64,000 bases of DNA from Capra hircus (taxonomy: Eukaryota > Chordata > Mammalia > Artiodactyla > Bovidae). This document shows, in pieces, positions 1 through 10,194 of the stretch. Position 1 is the stretch's first letter. The number at the start of each line of letters is the position of its first letter. Location: positions 39,415,210-39,479,209 of the forward strand of contig NC_030821.1 in NCBI RefSeq assembly GCF_001704415.2. Reading direction: 5' to 3'. The notes under the pieces are model-generated. The model ran no database searches and had not been told where the DNA came from. It saw only the letters and a list, made by a program, of their open reading frames with translations. A program made the position numbers and the translations under genes.

Positions 1-370
1 TTGTGAGTCATCTGTTAAATTTTCAAAAAAAAATTTTATTGAAGTATAGTTGATTTACAATTTTTTTTTCAATTTTTCTCCATTTAATTGGCTTTTTTTG
101 TTCTTTTTTCCCCCTAAAATTGTAGGAGTTCTTTACATGTTCTGCAGATAGAACAGTTCTTCAGATATATGTGTTATGAATATTGTCTTCCAGTCTGTGT
201 CTTGTCTGACCATTTTCTTGACAATGTCTTTTGATGGATGGATGCTTAAGTTTTGAGGAAGTCCAATTTATCACTTTTTAAATTTTGTTGCTGGCAACTT
301 CTGAGCCCCAGTTAAGAAATCTTTACCTGTTAATGCGCTTATGAAGGCATTCTCCTATATTGTCTTTTAG
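1..370 (-). mobile_element. L1 fragments, antisense
   Basis: Positions 36-60 match the start of an antisense L1 3' tail (TTGAAGTATAGTTGATTTAC). Positions about 120-370 read like antisense L1 ORF2 end/3' UTR: 'ggagttctttacatgttctg', a 'cagatat' block, 'gaagtccaatttatcac' and 'tgttgctggcaactt'. The two parts may be separate L1 copies. No open frame survives. Confidence 0.65.
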
Positions 371-379
371 AAGAGCACT

Positions 380-690
380 TTCTATTAAAATTTCTATTTG
401 CCCTGCCCAATAAATTGACTTTAGTTAGGTACACTGATCATTAAGCATTTGAAATACGGCTACTGTGGCTGAGAAATCAAACTTTCATTTAGTCTTTTCT
501 TTAATGTTTTTTAAACTGTGGTAAAAGTTACATAATATAAGACATATTATTTTAACCATAGTTAAATGTAGAGTTTGGTGGCACTAAGACACAGCATTGT
601 TGTACAACTCTTATCATCATCCATCCCCAAATCAGTTGAAATTCAATTTTGTATGGCTACATGTGGTTAATGGCTATTGTATTATACAAT
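380..690. mobile_element. hAT-type MITE relic split by an L1 piece
   Basis: The flanks (about 380-500 and 640-690) carry the pattern of a mammal-wide hAT-like element: 'gcccaataaattg', 'catttgaaatacggctac', 'ggctacatgtggttaatgg'. The middle (about 505-630), 'aaactgtggtaaaagttaca' through 'catccatccccaa', looks like an old antisense L1 3' UTR. The arrangement suggests an L1 insertion into an older DNA transposon. The family name is uncertain. Confidence 0.45.
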
Positions 691-985
691 ATATAAAGCT
701 CTATAAAGCTCTATAGTTTTAACTTTTATATTGATATCTTCAATTCATCTCAAATTATTATGTTGTTGATTTTGTTATTTGAAATACTGGCAGAAAATCA
801 TCTTTCTCTTTCTTTGTTTATCCATTTGTTTCACCATCATTAAATTGTCTTATCAAAAACAATTTACTATGTATTACTCTGTGTCTGAACCCTCTATTTT
901 GTTCCAGTGATTTATTTCCTATCTTTATATTCAAATACAATGTTGATTTGGTTACTGTAGGTTTATATCTATGTTTTAGAATCTA

Positions 986-1170
986 GTGCTAAGTAACTTC
1001 AGTCTCGTCTGACTCTTTACAACCTATGGACTGTAGCCCATCAGGCTCCTCTGTTTGTGGGCTTTCCCAGGCAGGAATATTAGAATGGGTTGCTATTTCC
1101 TTCTCCAGGGGATCTTCCTGACCCAAGAACTGAACCTGCATTTCTTAACATCTCCTGCATTGGCAGATGG
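986..1170 (-). mobile_element. Bov-tA SINE
   Basis: Reverse-complement Bov-tA: 'gactctttacaacctatgga', 'caggcaggaatattagaatg', 'ccttctccaggggatcttcc', then a decayed B-box region. The tRNA-derived end on the right is cut short and followed by an 18-base T run at about 1171-1188. It is strongly diverged. Confidence 0.85.
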
Positions 1171-1354
1171 AGTTTTTTTTTTTTTTTTATCACTAGCACC
1201 CCTTGTACTACATTCACCAATTTTTTTTAAACGTTGTTTTGCTTTTCTAGTCCTTTGCATTTTTATACAAATTTTAGAGTTAAATTTTCAATTTATAAAA
1301 GAATGTCTTTGTGGAATTTTGACTGAAAAAGTCTGCATTCACAGACATTTAAAA

Positions 1355-1490
1355 AATCCTAAAGTATGATGACAGATGTTAACTAGATATTGTAAGAATC
1401 ATTTTACAATATATACAAACATTGGATCATTATATTGTACACTTGAAACTTGTATAATGTTATGTCAATTATATCTCAATAAGAAATTCT
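1355..1490 (+). mobile_element. L1 3' UTR fragment
   Basis: Contains the L1 3'-end signature 'gatgttaactagatattg', 'ttgtacacttgaaac' and 'tcaattatatctcaataag'. It is the far 3' end only and carries no coding sequence. Confidence 0.7.
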
Positions 1491-1714
1491 AATAAGTCCT
1501 TTTTATTATAGACTCTGTTTCTACTGCTCAATTCACCATTTTGTAATCAATGAGATATTACGTAAAATTCTCAAGGCCACAGAGAGGGTTAAATTTTTAA
1601 CCTAGAGTTTTCTGGTTCCTCATCTTGCACTTACCATATTTTCACTTACCAACTTATAAAGAGATAGTTTAGTGAAAATGATCAATTTTCTCAGAAGAAT
1701 AGTGTCAAGGGAAG

Positions 1715-1716
1715 AT

Positions 1717-1751
<35 letters not shown>
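1715..1751. repeat. (TA)n-(TGTA)n microsatellite
   Basis: A pure TA run passes into three TGTA units. It directly abuts the 3' tail of the BovB copy on its right, so it may have grown from that tail or from an AT-rich target. Confidence 0.95.
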
Positions 1752-1754
<3 letters not shown>

Positions 1755-2495
1755 AGTTCAGTTCTGTCACTCAGTCATGCCCAACTCTTTGCGACCCTGT
1801 GAACTGCAGCACGCCAGGCCTCCCTGTCCATCACCAACTCCCGGAGTCCATCCAAACCCATGTCCATTGTGTTGGTGATGCCATCCAGCCATCTCATCCT
1901 CAGTCATCCCCTTCTCCTACTGCCCTCAGTCTTTCCTAGCATCAGGGTCTCTTCCAATGAGTCAGCTCTCCGCATCAGGTGGCCAAAGTATTGGAGTTTC
2001 AGCTTCAACATCAGCCCCTCCAATGAACACCCGGGACTGATTTCCTTTAGGATGGACTGGTTGGATCTCCTTGCAGTCCAAGGGACTCTCAAGAGTCTTC
2101 TCCAACACCACAGTTCAAAAGCGTCAGTTTTTTGGTGCTCAGCTTTCTTTATAGTCCAACTCTCACATCCATACATGACTACTGGAAAAACCATAGCCTT
2201 AACTAGAGGGACCTTAGTTGGCAAAGTTGTCTCTGCTGTCTAATATGCCTTCTAGGTTGGTCATAACTTTGGAGTAAGCGTCTTTTAATTTCATGGCTGC
2301 AGTCACCATCTGCAGTGATTTTGGAGCACGGAAAAATAAAGTCAGCCACTGTTTCCACTGTTTCCCCATCTATTTCCCATGAAGTGATGGGACCAGATGC
2401 CATGATCTTCGTTTTCTGAATGTTGAGCTTTAAGCCAACTTTTTCACTCTCCTCTTTCACTTTCATCAAGAGACTCTTTAGTTCTTCTTCACTTT
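1752..2495 (-). mobile_element. BovB LINE 3' fragment
   Basis: Antisense BovB 3' end beginning with a (GTTCA)n tail at 1752. It covers the ORF2 C-terminus: a frame at 2224-1904 contains MYGCESWTIKKAE and RRLLRVPWTARRSNQS. A second, shifted frame (2469-2203) contains KVGLKLNIQKTKIMASG, so a frameshift breaks the ORF near 2210-2300. It is 5' truncated before the YADD motif and is non-functional. Confidence 0.95.
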
Positions 2496-2789
2496 ATATA
2501 AAACATATGTATAAATGCCAGTTATCAATATTATCTTAAGACAGCTATAATTTTGTCTACATCCCTCTCCCCTATATAGCAAGCAATTACATATCCTATT
2601 ACACTATTGCACAGGGACAATTTGGGCTATCATTCATGCTTTTTTAGTTCTCTTCCCTATACCTACATGCAATCATTCATAATTACCTTCTATTTTACCA
2701 CCTACTCTCCTGAGTTGAAGAAGAGATGATCTACTCTGCCTCATTCCCAGTACCTCTAAAGCACGCACATGCACACATGCATAAATTAG
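2496..2789. other. unassigned interval
   Basis: AT-rich sequence with a (CACATG)-like patch at 2764-2780. I see no gene, and no repeat I can name. Confidence 0.5.
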
Positions 2790-3158
2790 ATTTCATCTAC
2801 ATTTAAAAGTTTTTCTTCTCAAAAGACACTTAAAGAAAATAAAAAGATAAACTACAGAATGGAAAAACATTTGCAAAGCATACATCTAACAAAGGCTTTT
2901 TAGAATATACAAAGAACAGGTAACTGCTTACCAATGGATATATAGATCCCAAGGAACAGAAGGATTTGAGAGAGAAAAAAGGATTTGAACATTTTGCTAC
3001 AGAATATATGTATATGTAATATGTAAGATAAATATGGTATATATAATATATACATTTATTCTGTAGTATGTATATAAATTCTATATATAGTATATATATG
3101 AATCTATAAATGTGTATATATAATAAACACTTAAAAATGCTTAACTTCTTTATGCATT

Positions 3159-3313
3159 GTTGTTGTTCAGTTGCCAAGTCATGTCTTAGTCTTTGCAACC
3201 ACATGGATTGCAGCACACCAGGCTTCCCTGTCCCTCACCTTCTCCTGGAGTTTGCCCAAGTTCATATCCTTTGGCTCAATGATGCCATTCAGCTATCTCA
3301 TTGTCCATTACCC
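3159..3313 (-). mobile_element. short BovB 3' end inserted in L1
   Basis: A 155-bp antisense BovB tail of the (GTT)n type ('gttgttgttcagttgccaag'). A perfect 15-bp TSD, acttctttatgcatt, flanks it at 3144-3158 and 3314-3328. This is a heavily 5'-truncated retrotransposition into the surrounding L1. Confidence 0.9.
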
Positions 3314-3440
3314 ACTTCTTTATGCATTAGGGAAATGCAAATTAAAGCCATAAAGAAATACAAGTACCTTTTGATTAAATTATTTAAAATGAAAAACAGT
3401 CACAATACCAGGTGTTGAAGTATACGTGGAACAACTTGAA

Positions 3441-3771
3441 TTCTCTCTTTTTTTTAAAAAATTTGTTTTATTTTATTTGTTTTGAATTTAAAATACAATT
3501 TTATTTTATTTTATTTTTCCTTTTTAAAAAAAATTTTACTTTACAATACTGTATTGGTTTTGCCATACATCAACATGAATCTGCCACGGGTGTACACCCT
3601 GAACCCCCCTCCCATCTCCCTCCCCACACCATCTCTCTGGGTCATCCCAGTGCACCAGCCCCAAGCATCCTGTATCCTGCATTGAACCTAAACTGGCAGA
3701 GTGAAGTAAGCCAGAAAGAAAAACACCAATACAGTATACTAACACATAAATATGGAATTTAGAAAGATGAT
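3441..3771 (-). mobile_element. twin-primed ruminant L1 (L1_BT-like)
   Basis: The left part (3441 to about 3695) is an antisense L1_BT-type 3' UTR: a T-rich tail, then 'ttgccatacatcaacatgaa' and 'gtgcaccagccccaagcatc'. The right part (about 3695-3771) is L1 in the sense direction ('gaagtaagccagaaagaaaa'). Opposite orientation inside one TSD pair (aacttgaa at 3433-3440 and 3772-3779) is the mark of 5' inversion by twin priming. Confidence 0.75.
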
Positions 3772-4085
3772 AACTTGAACTGTTATACTCTGTTGGTGGG
3801 AATGCAAAATGATATAGCTAGCCACTTTGGAAAATAGGTTGGCAGTTTCCTTAAAAGTTAAACATACACCCAGTCATTTCACTCTTATGTATTTATCCAA
3901 GAGAAATTCAAACAACCATTCAAAGATTTGTACCTAACTATTCATACCAGCTTCATTTGTAATAGACAAAAAGTGGATATAACCCTACTGTCCATCAGTA
4001 TGTGAGGGGATAAATACATTTGTGGTATATCCACATATTTCCCACTAAAATGGTTTCATGATCTACAATCAAAAAGACACAGACC

Positions 4086-4907
4086 AACATGACTTGTTCA
4101 GGATAAAGGCAAATTACACACTGAGTTTGGGATAGTTCTCAGCTGGCCGCGTGTGCTCCTGCAATCTGGTAAACTCCTACAGTCTGTTTGAGATGCTGCT
4201 CTGGCATGTCTCTTTGGCAATGTCCCCACTCCTTCTCCTAACAAAGTTTATTGCTGCCTGCTTTGGACAACTATTATGGAGTCCATTTATTAAACTGAGT
4301 GACTGATAATTTTGTAACAAAGGCCATATTTTATTTATCGTTGCTTCCATTTATCCAAGGATAAATAGACAAATGTATGAATGATTATAGAAAAGATACC
4401 CAAATGATCTCTAAGTGTGTGTATGGCCATGTGTAAATGAGCAGCCCCTTTTTGGACTCCTTAGATGGACTTAGTTAGGCTCAAGTTTTGCAGGAAAGTC
4501 ATGGATTTTACTTTTAAAAAAGATTTTTGAGAATATAAGAGATGGTTTCCATGCTACATGACAAAGTTCTGAGAAGGTCAAAGCAATAAAGAATTCTGAA
4601 ATACAAGAGTAGACTTGCATAAAATCCAAGGTGATAAGTGTCATTAAAAGACGAACTTGCTCTTCCGCCTGGCCCTGTGGGCTGGGTCTTGTCTATACAC
4701 TCCGTGAAACCAAAAATTCTGGTTCTTTCCCAGCAGTACAGTGGGCTGCTGCCAATATTTAGCTTAATAATTTGACTTCTAACCTATTGGGGCAGGAACT
4801 GTTTTGAGAGTCTGATGGAAATGAAAATGCCCCTTCTTAGCAAAAGATTTGCCTAAATACATCCACAATTTTATATATAATATTAGGGATTTTGCTCTGC
4901 TGTAAAC
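4086..4907. other. unassigned, with a possible LTR-like patch
   Basis: About 4100-4310 looks like an LTR U3/R/U5 relic: 'ctgtttgagatgctgctctgg', 'aacaaagtttattgctgcctg', 'ctattatggagtcc'. I could not place it in a family. The rest, to 4907, shows no gene and no repeat I recognise. Confidence 0.3.
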
Positions 4908-5609
4908 CAGGGGTCCTTAGCCCCCAGGTCATGGACTGATACCAGTTCACGGCCTGTTGGGAACTGGTCACACAGCAGGAGTGAGTGGTGGTCGAGTGAG
5001 AAAAGCTTCATTTGTATTTACAGCCACTCCCCATTGTTAGCAACACTGGGTGTTGCTGTCTCCCATCGCCCCTAGATGAGATCCTCTAGTTGTAGGAAAA
5101 CAAGCTCAGGGCTCCTGCTGATTCTGCATATGGTGAGTTGTATAATTATATTCATTATATATCACAATATTATAATAATAGAAAAAAAGTGCACAACAAA
5201 TGTTCTGTGTTTGAATCGTCACCAAAGTCATTCCATACCCCTCAATCCCCCATTCCCTGCGGGTCCATGGAAAAACTGTCTTCCAAGAAATCAGTCCCTG
5301 GTTCCAAAAAGATTGGAGCTGCTGCTGCTACGTCGCTTCAGTCGTGTCTGACTCTGTGCGACCCCATAGATGGCAGCCCACCAGGCTCCCCCGTCCCTGG
5401 GATTCTCCAGGCAAGAACACTGGAGTGGGTTGCCATTTCCTTCTCCAATGAATGAAAGTGAAAAGTGAAAGTGAAGTTGCTCAGTTGTGTCCGACCCTCA
5501 GCGACCCCATGGACTGCAGCCTTCCAGGCTCCTCCGTTCATGGGATTTTCCAGGCAAGAGTACTGGAGTGGGTTGCCATTGCCTTCTCCAAAAAGATTGG
5601 AGACTGCTG
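4908..5609 (+). mobile_element. MER1-like hAT (Charlie) element
   Basis: It starts CAGGGGTCC and ends GACTGCTG, with the internal landmarks 'ggcctgttgggaactgg', 'cacacagcaggag', 'agtgcacaacaaatg' and 'tccatggaaaaactgtcttcc'. The flanking 8-mers CTGTAAAC (4900-4907) and TTATAAAC (5610-5617) agree at 6 of 8 positions, as expected for an aged hAT TSD. It is non-autonomous, codes for nothing, and is interrupted by a Bov-A2 at 5319-5589. Confidence 0.75.
5319..5589 (-). mobile_element. Bov-A2 SINE
   Basis: A complete two-monomer Bov-A2 in reverse complement: 'gctgctgctgctacgtcgct', then the first unit, the linker 'gaatgaaagtgaaaagtg', and a second unit ending 'gccattgccttctcc'. A 13-bp perfect TSD, aaaaagattggag (5306-5318 and 5590-5602), places the insertion inside the MER1-like element. 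Confidence 0.95.
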
Positions 5610-5702
5610 TTATAAACCAACATGATAAAAATCCTGCACCAAATAGTAACAGGATAGTATCTCATCAGGATAACCTTAACTGTTACTTTTTAGCATTTCC
5701 TT

Positions 5703-5914
5703 GTCTGTGTGTGTTATTTGCTCAGTTGTGTCCAACTCTTTTGACCCAACGGACTATATATAGCCTGCCAGGCTCCTCTGTCCATAGAATTCTCCAGGCA
5801 AGAATACTGGAGAGGGTTGCCATTTCCTTCTTTAGGTATCTTCCCGACCCAGGGATCGAACTTGGGTCTCCTGCATTGGCAGGCAGATTCTTTACCATCT
5901 GAGCTACCAGGGAA
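5703..5914 (-). mobile_element. Bov-tA SINE
   Basis: Reverse-complement Bov-tA with a recognisable B box (GGGATCGAACTTGGG) and A-box end (GAGCTACCAGGGAAG). A likely TSD gcat(t/c)tcctt lies at 5693-5702 and 5915-5924. Confidence 0.9.
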
Positions 5915-6019
5915 GCATCTCCTTAGTGAAAGGTTTTTGAATCTTTTCTATCTTCTTCATTCCTACCTCCTCCCTTTAATAATGTCTCTCCTAAAGAGTA
6001 ACAATAATCATGCAACCAG

Positions 6020-6590
6020 GCTCCTCATTTCTATTTCCTTCTAATTCACCCTGCACACTCTTGCTGCATTTCAAAGAGCCCATCTCTTCACATCACTCCA
6101 CTTTCAATAATCTTAGGATCAAGTTCAAATTTATCAGAAAGCGCTTGAACACCAGATTTTGGCATGAGTCCCTTGCTTTCCATCTCCTGCAACTTTCCAT
6201 CTTGACTCTTTTCTTCAGGCATACCAGTCTTCCTAGATTACGAATTATATAAGCAAGCTGCTGCTTCCATACTTGCCTCCTTCCCTGGTCTCCACACAAC
6301 CTCCTGCCCTGTCAGTGGCTAATCCTGTTAATCTTTCATAGATTAGTTCTGTTACTGAGAGCATTAACTGAGCTAGCTTCAGCTCTCCTTAGCTAGGACA
6401 GTAGTAATTCTTCCATTATTTCGCAGCCTGTATCTACCCTCCTATGCTTATCCCTCTGGGATTAATTGTTGATTTTCTTGTCTGTCTCTCTGACCAGATT
6501 CTAGGTAGCTTTAGGGCAAGAATCCTGTCTTAGTACTTGAGTGCTTGATGCTGAGGTCTCTAAATGAATGAATATATTTTGCCTCTTGCT
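6020..6590 (+). mobile_element. probable L2 (CR1-clade) LINE relic
   Basis: Weak but ordered similarity to L2 ORF2 end/3' UTR: 'aggatcaagttcaaattta' near 6115, then 'ccagattctaggtag', 'gggcaagaatcctgtctt' and 'aaatgaatgaata' near 6500-6570. The intervening DNA is too diverged to judge by eye. Confidence 0.4.
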
Positions 6591-7109
6591 TCCCTTAGAA
6601 TAGGTTTAAGAGAGGGTTGTCCCCTGAGCTCTTGGTTCAGGAACACTGGATGAATTTGCTAGGGAAATCTTCCTGCATCAAGAAGGCCAGCTTCGCATGA
6701 TTCGGCTTCTGATCATCTCTGCTTCAGATCCTTCCAGCTTCTGCAGTACATGAAAGGCATGACCTACATGCAGACTTTATAATTCAAGGATTAAGTTTAA
6801 ATGTATGATAGAAGGGGAACTTCATATCATATCTAACCAATATAGAGAAATATCACTTTTCAGAATTCCAAGATAATAAAAATGAAAAATTGAAGAAGCA
6901 AGAATTGCTGTCCATGACTCAGAAAGTAGGATGATTTAGAGAAAGTTCCCAGGAGGAAAAAGGCATTTGGTGACTCTGAAAGTTTCTACTTTTCTCACAG
7001 AACTCATTGTCTGAAAAATGACCCCATTGAATCTTTTTGACCATCACAAGGATATTCCCTGGTGATCATAATCCTCCAGTCACCAGCATGGACACCAAGC
7101 CCAAGGGTG
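6591..7109. other. unassigned interval
   Basis: Single-copy-looking sequence. No open frame with coding character, no recognisable repeat. Confidence 0.5.
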
Positions 7110-7120
7110 AGAGAGGCAAG

Positions 7121-7318
7121 TGAAAGTCAAAAGTAAAAGTGTTAGTCTCTCAGTTGTGTCCCACTTTTTTGCAACCCCATGGACTGTAACCCACCAGGCT
7201 CCTCTGTCCATGGCATTCTCCAGGCAAGAATACTGGAGTTGTAGCCATTCTCTTCTCCAGGGGATCTTCCTGACCCAGGAATTGAACCCAGATCTCCCTG
7301 AGCCACTGGAGAAGCCCA
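7121..7318 (-). mobile_element. Bov-tA SINE, tRNA part internally deleted
   Basis: Reverse-complement Bov-tA. The body is intact, but the tRNA-derived section jumps from 'gaacccagatctccc' straight to 'tgagccactggagaagcc', losing the anticodon-side segment. An 11-bp perfect TSD, agagaggcaag, lies at 7110-7120 and 7319-7329. Confidence 0.9.
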
Positions 7319-7504
7319 AGAGAGGCAAGGGTCCTCAGCAAACATTCAGTAGCTGAATTCATTGAAAATTTTAATCTCAGGTTCACTTTTGCATTCATTC
7401 AGGCTTTCCTCCTCTGAGAAACAATTTTTTAAGCCCTAGCTTTTTGCCAAATCTCAGGCTAGGCTCTGGGGATTTAGATATAATCAAATGTCAATCTCTG
7501 CTAC

Positions 7505-7558
7505 AGAGTTTTTTCCTTTTTTTTTTGGTGTATGTGTGTGTGTTAAAAAAAAAAAAGC
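7505..7558. repeat. T-rich / (GT)n / A11 low-complexity tract
   Basis: A T run, a short GTGTGTGTG stretch and then an 11-base A run. It sits at the 3'-tail side of the antisense L1 that follows. Confidence 0.8.
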
Positions 7559-8335
7559 ATAAAATTAACCCTTTCAATAATTTCCAAGAGTACAGATCAA
7601 TATTGTCGACCATAGGCACATTGTTCTGCAACAGATCAGTGGGAACCACGCCCTTCACTCTCCTGCCTGAATGCAGCTCCACACCCACTGCACAACACTC
7701 CTCACCTGCCCCTACTTCCAGCCCCTGGTACACCTTCTATTTTCTGTTTCTACAAATTTGATTAGATACTGCCTGTAAGTGGTATCGTGTAGTATTTGTC
7801 CTTCTGTGACTGACTTATTTCACTTGGCATAATGTCCTCCAGGTTTGTCCATTTAGCATATGACTGGATTTCCTTCTTTTTTAATGTTGAATAATATTCC
7901 ATTGTAAGTATACACATTTTCTTCATTCGTCCACTGATGGGAATTTAGGTGCTACCTTTTGCTTACTGTGAATAATAACCACATGTGTGCAAATGTCTTT
8001 TTGAGATTCTGTTTTCAGTTCTTTTGGATATATACTCAAAAGTGAAGTTGATGAATCATATAGTAATTCTATTTTTAACTTTTAGCACCTTCCATATTGC
8101 TTTCCTTGGTGGCTGTACCATTTTACATTCCCACGAACAGTGAAAAGGGTTCCAATTTCTCCACATCTTTGCCAACATTTATTGTCTTTTTTTTATAAAT
8201 AACAATCATCCTGACAGATATGAGTTGATATCTCATTGTGTTTTTGATTAGTGATTATTAGTTATGTTAAGAATATTTTCATGTGCTTTACAGCGCTTGT
8301 ATATTTTCTTTGGAGAAATACCTTTGTATTTCTTT
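7559..8335 (-). mobile_element. L1 ORF2 end and 3' UTR, antisense
   Basis: The usual antisense L1 series: 'cataaaattaaccctttc', 'acttatttcacttggcataa', 'gttgaataatattccattg', 'ggctgtaccattttacattc', 'ctccacatctttgccaacat' and 'tctttggagaaatacc'. All reading frames are broken. Confidence 0.85.
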
Positions 8336-8389
8336 GTATGAAACCTATTTCAGTATTTCGTATTCTCAGTAATTTTTTTCCACAACTTT

Positions 8390-8460
8390 ATGAGGTAGGT
8401 GCTATTCCTGTTTTTTAAGTAAAGAAACTGAGGCACAGAGAAACTAAACAGCATATTGTT
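8390..8460 (-). mobile_element. MIR SINE core
   Basis: Reverse-complement MIR core: 'tttatgaggtaggtgctatt' followed by 'aagaaactgaggcacagag'. It lies between two L1 copies and is fragmentary. Confidence 0.7.
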
Positions 8461-8489
8461 TTTCTCAGTTATGAATATATGTTCTTATC

Positions 8490-9330
8490 AGATTCTTTCT
8501 TGTTACAGGTTTTTACAAGACATTAAATATAGTTGCCTATGCTATGCAGTAGATCCTTGTTGTTTGTTTATTTTATATATTGTAGTGTGTATATGTTAAT
8601 CCCCAAACCCTAATTTGTCCCCCCCTCAATTCCCCTTTGGTAGCCATAAGTTTGCTTTCAATATCTACGAGTCTATTTCTGTTTTGTAAATAAATTTATT
8701 TGTATCATTTATAGGTACTTCATATAAGTGACATATGATATTTGTTTTTGTCTGATTTACTTTACTTGCTATGATAATCTCTAGTTCCACCCATGTTGCT
8801 GCAATGCATTATTTCATTTCCTATGGTTGAGTAATATTCTATTGTATATATGTACCATATCTTTATCCATTCACATGTCGATGAACATTTAGGTTGCTTC
8901 CCATGCCTTAGCTATTGTATATAGTGCTGCTATGACAGTTTCTCAAAAAATTTAAAGAGAGTTTTCCTGATAATGGAAACATTGTGACCACCATAGATTT
9001 ATGTAAATAGCGCTGCTCTGAACATTGGAGTGCATGTATCTTTTCAAATTAGAGTTTTCATTTTTTTTGGATGTGTGCTCAGCAGTGGGATTGCTAGATC
9101 ATATGATAAGTCTGTTTTTAGTTTTTAAGGAATCACCATGCTGTTCTTCATAGTGGCTGTAACAATTTACACTCCTATCAACAGTGTAGGAGGGCTCCCA
9201 TATCTCCCTCTCTGGTATTCATTATTTGTAGACTTTTTGATGGCCATTATGATTGGTATGAGGTGATATCCCATTGTAATTCTGATTTGCATTTCTCAAA
9301 TAATTAGTGATGTTGAGTAGTAATAGAATC
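8490..9330 (-). mobile_element. L1 3' end, antisense (second copy)
   Basis: Antisense L1 with 'gctatgcagtagatccttgt', 'tttctgttttgtaaataaat', 'ttgctgcaatgcattatttc', 'cattggagtgcatgtatctt' and 'caacagtgtaggagggc'. A stretch of about 60 bp at 8940-9000 does not fit the L1 pattern and may be a small insertion, or duplication of the 'aatagtgctgc' segment. Confidence 0.85.
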
Positions 9331-10190
9331 TAAAATTTGTTGTATTTTTACCTTTCCATATAATGTATAGATTCTTCTTCTGAAAACCTGTTTAGGTGCA
9401 GATGTTTGTGAAGAAAGGATAAGGCTTACTGATCACTACTCACTACTGATATCTTAAAATACAGAAAGATTTCAATAAATATTGTTTTGAATTATGGAAA
9501 GAAATAAATATCCATATTCTTTATGAAGCAACAGAGAATCTGAATTTCTGACATATGCTAGGTCTCGGTATGGGCTGCAAGTTCAGCTTGGCCATATCAC
9601 CCAAGCCTGTGGACATTCTTGCTGTGGTCAGTTTTTATATAGGAAGGGATTCAAGAGCACACTCATGGGTGCTCCATCTCCTGGTCACAACTTCAACTAT
9701 CACTCATCACTCTTTTCCCTTTGAACTCAATCACATTATCTTAATACAGGTCTACATAGTGAGCATTAATGCTTTAGTCAAGAGGGATCTTGTAAATGGC
9801 TCTCAAGGTGCAAGTCTTTTCAGTGAATTTCAAGAAGCAGAACTCACTTTTTAATTTCTTTCATGGGGACATCCATGCATGTATGTAAAAATACTTTAAG
9901 GTCTTATTCTAAGTCAAATCCTAAGCCAGACACTCCTGTGATAGAATTGTAAAAGTTGGTCTCTTATAGAGTTAATTGTCTACGGGAAAAATAAGCCTAC
10001 AGCTTGATCTTGTCTCAGCAAACATGCATATGTTTATATATGCAAATAGAAAAAATATGGAAGAATTTACAATAAGGTATTAGTTTTTATCCCCGGACTA
10101 TAATAGGCATAACTTCTTCTAATCTTTTCTATAGTATTTGTATCTTTAACTTTCTACTATACATACAGATACTTGCTACATAATAAAAGC
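9331..10190. other. unassigned interval
   Basis: No recognised repeat. A 99-codon frame at 9555-9854 lacks coding character and known motifs, and I treat it as chance. Confidence 0.5.
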
Positions 10191-10194
10191 TTGT

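Larger units (their letters stand above)
2790..4085 (+). mobile_element. old L1, interrupted twice
   Basis: L1 ORF2 end and 3' UTR in pieces: about 2790-2960 ('ctacagaatggaaaaacatttgc'-like), 3314-3440 ('agggaaatgcaaattaaagc') and 3772-4085 ('ttggtgggaatgcaaaatga', 'atttatccaagagaaattca'). An AT-rich patch lies at about 3000-3130. Breaks at 3159-3313 and 3441-3771 are younger insertions with TSDs. No intact frame remains. Confidence 0.8.
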
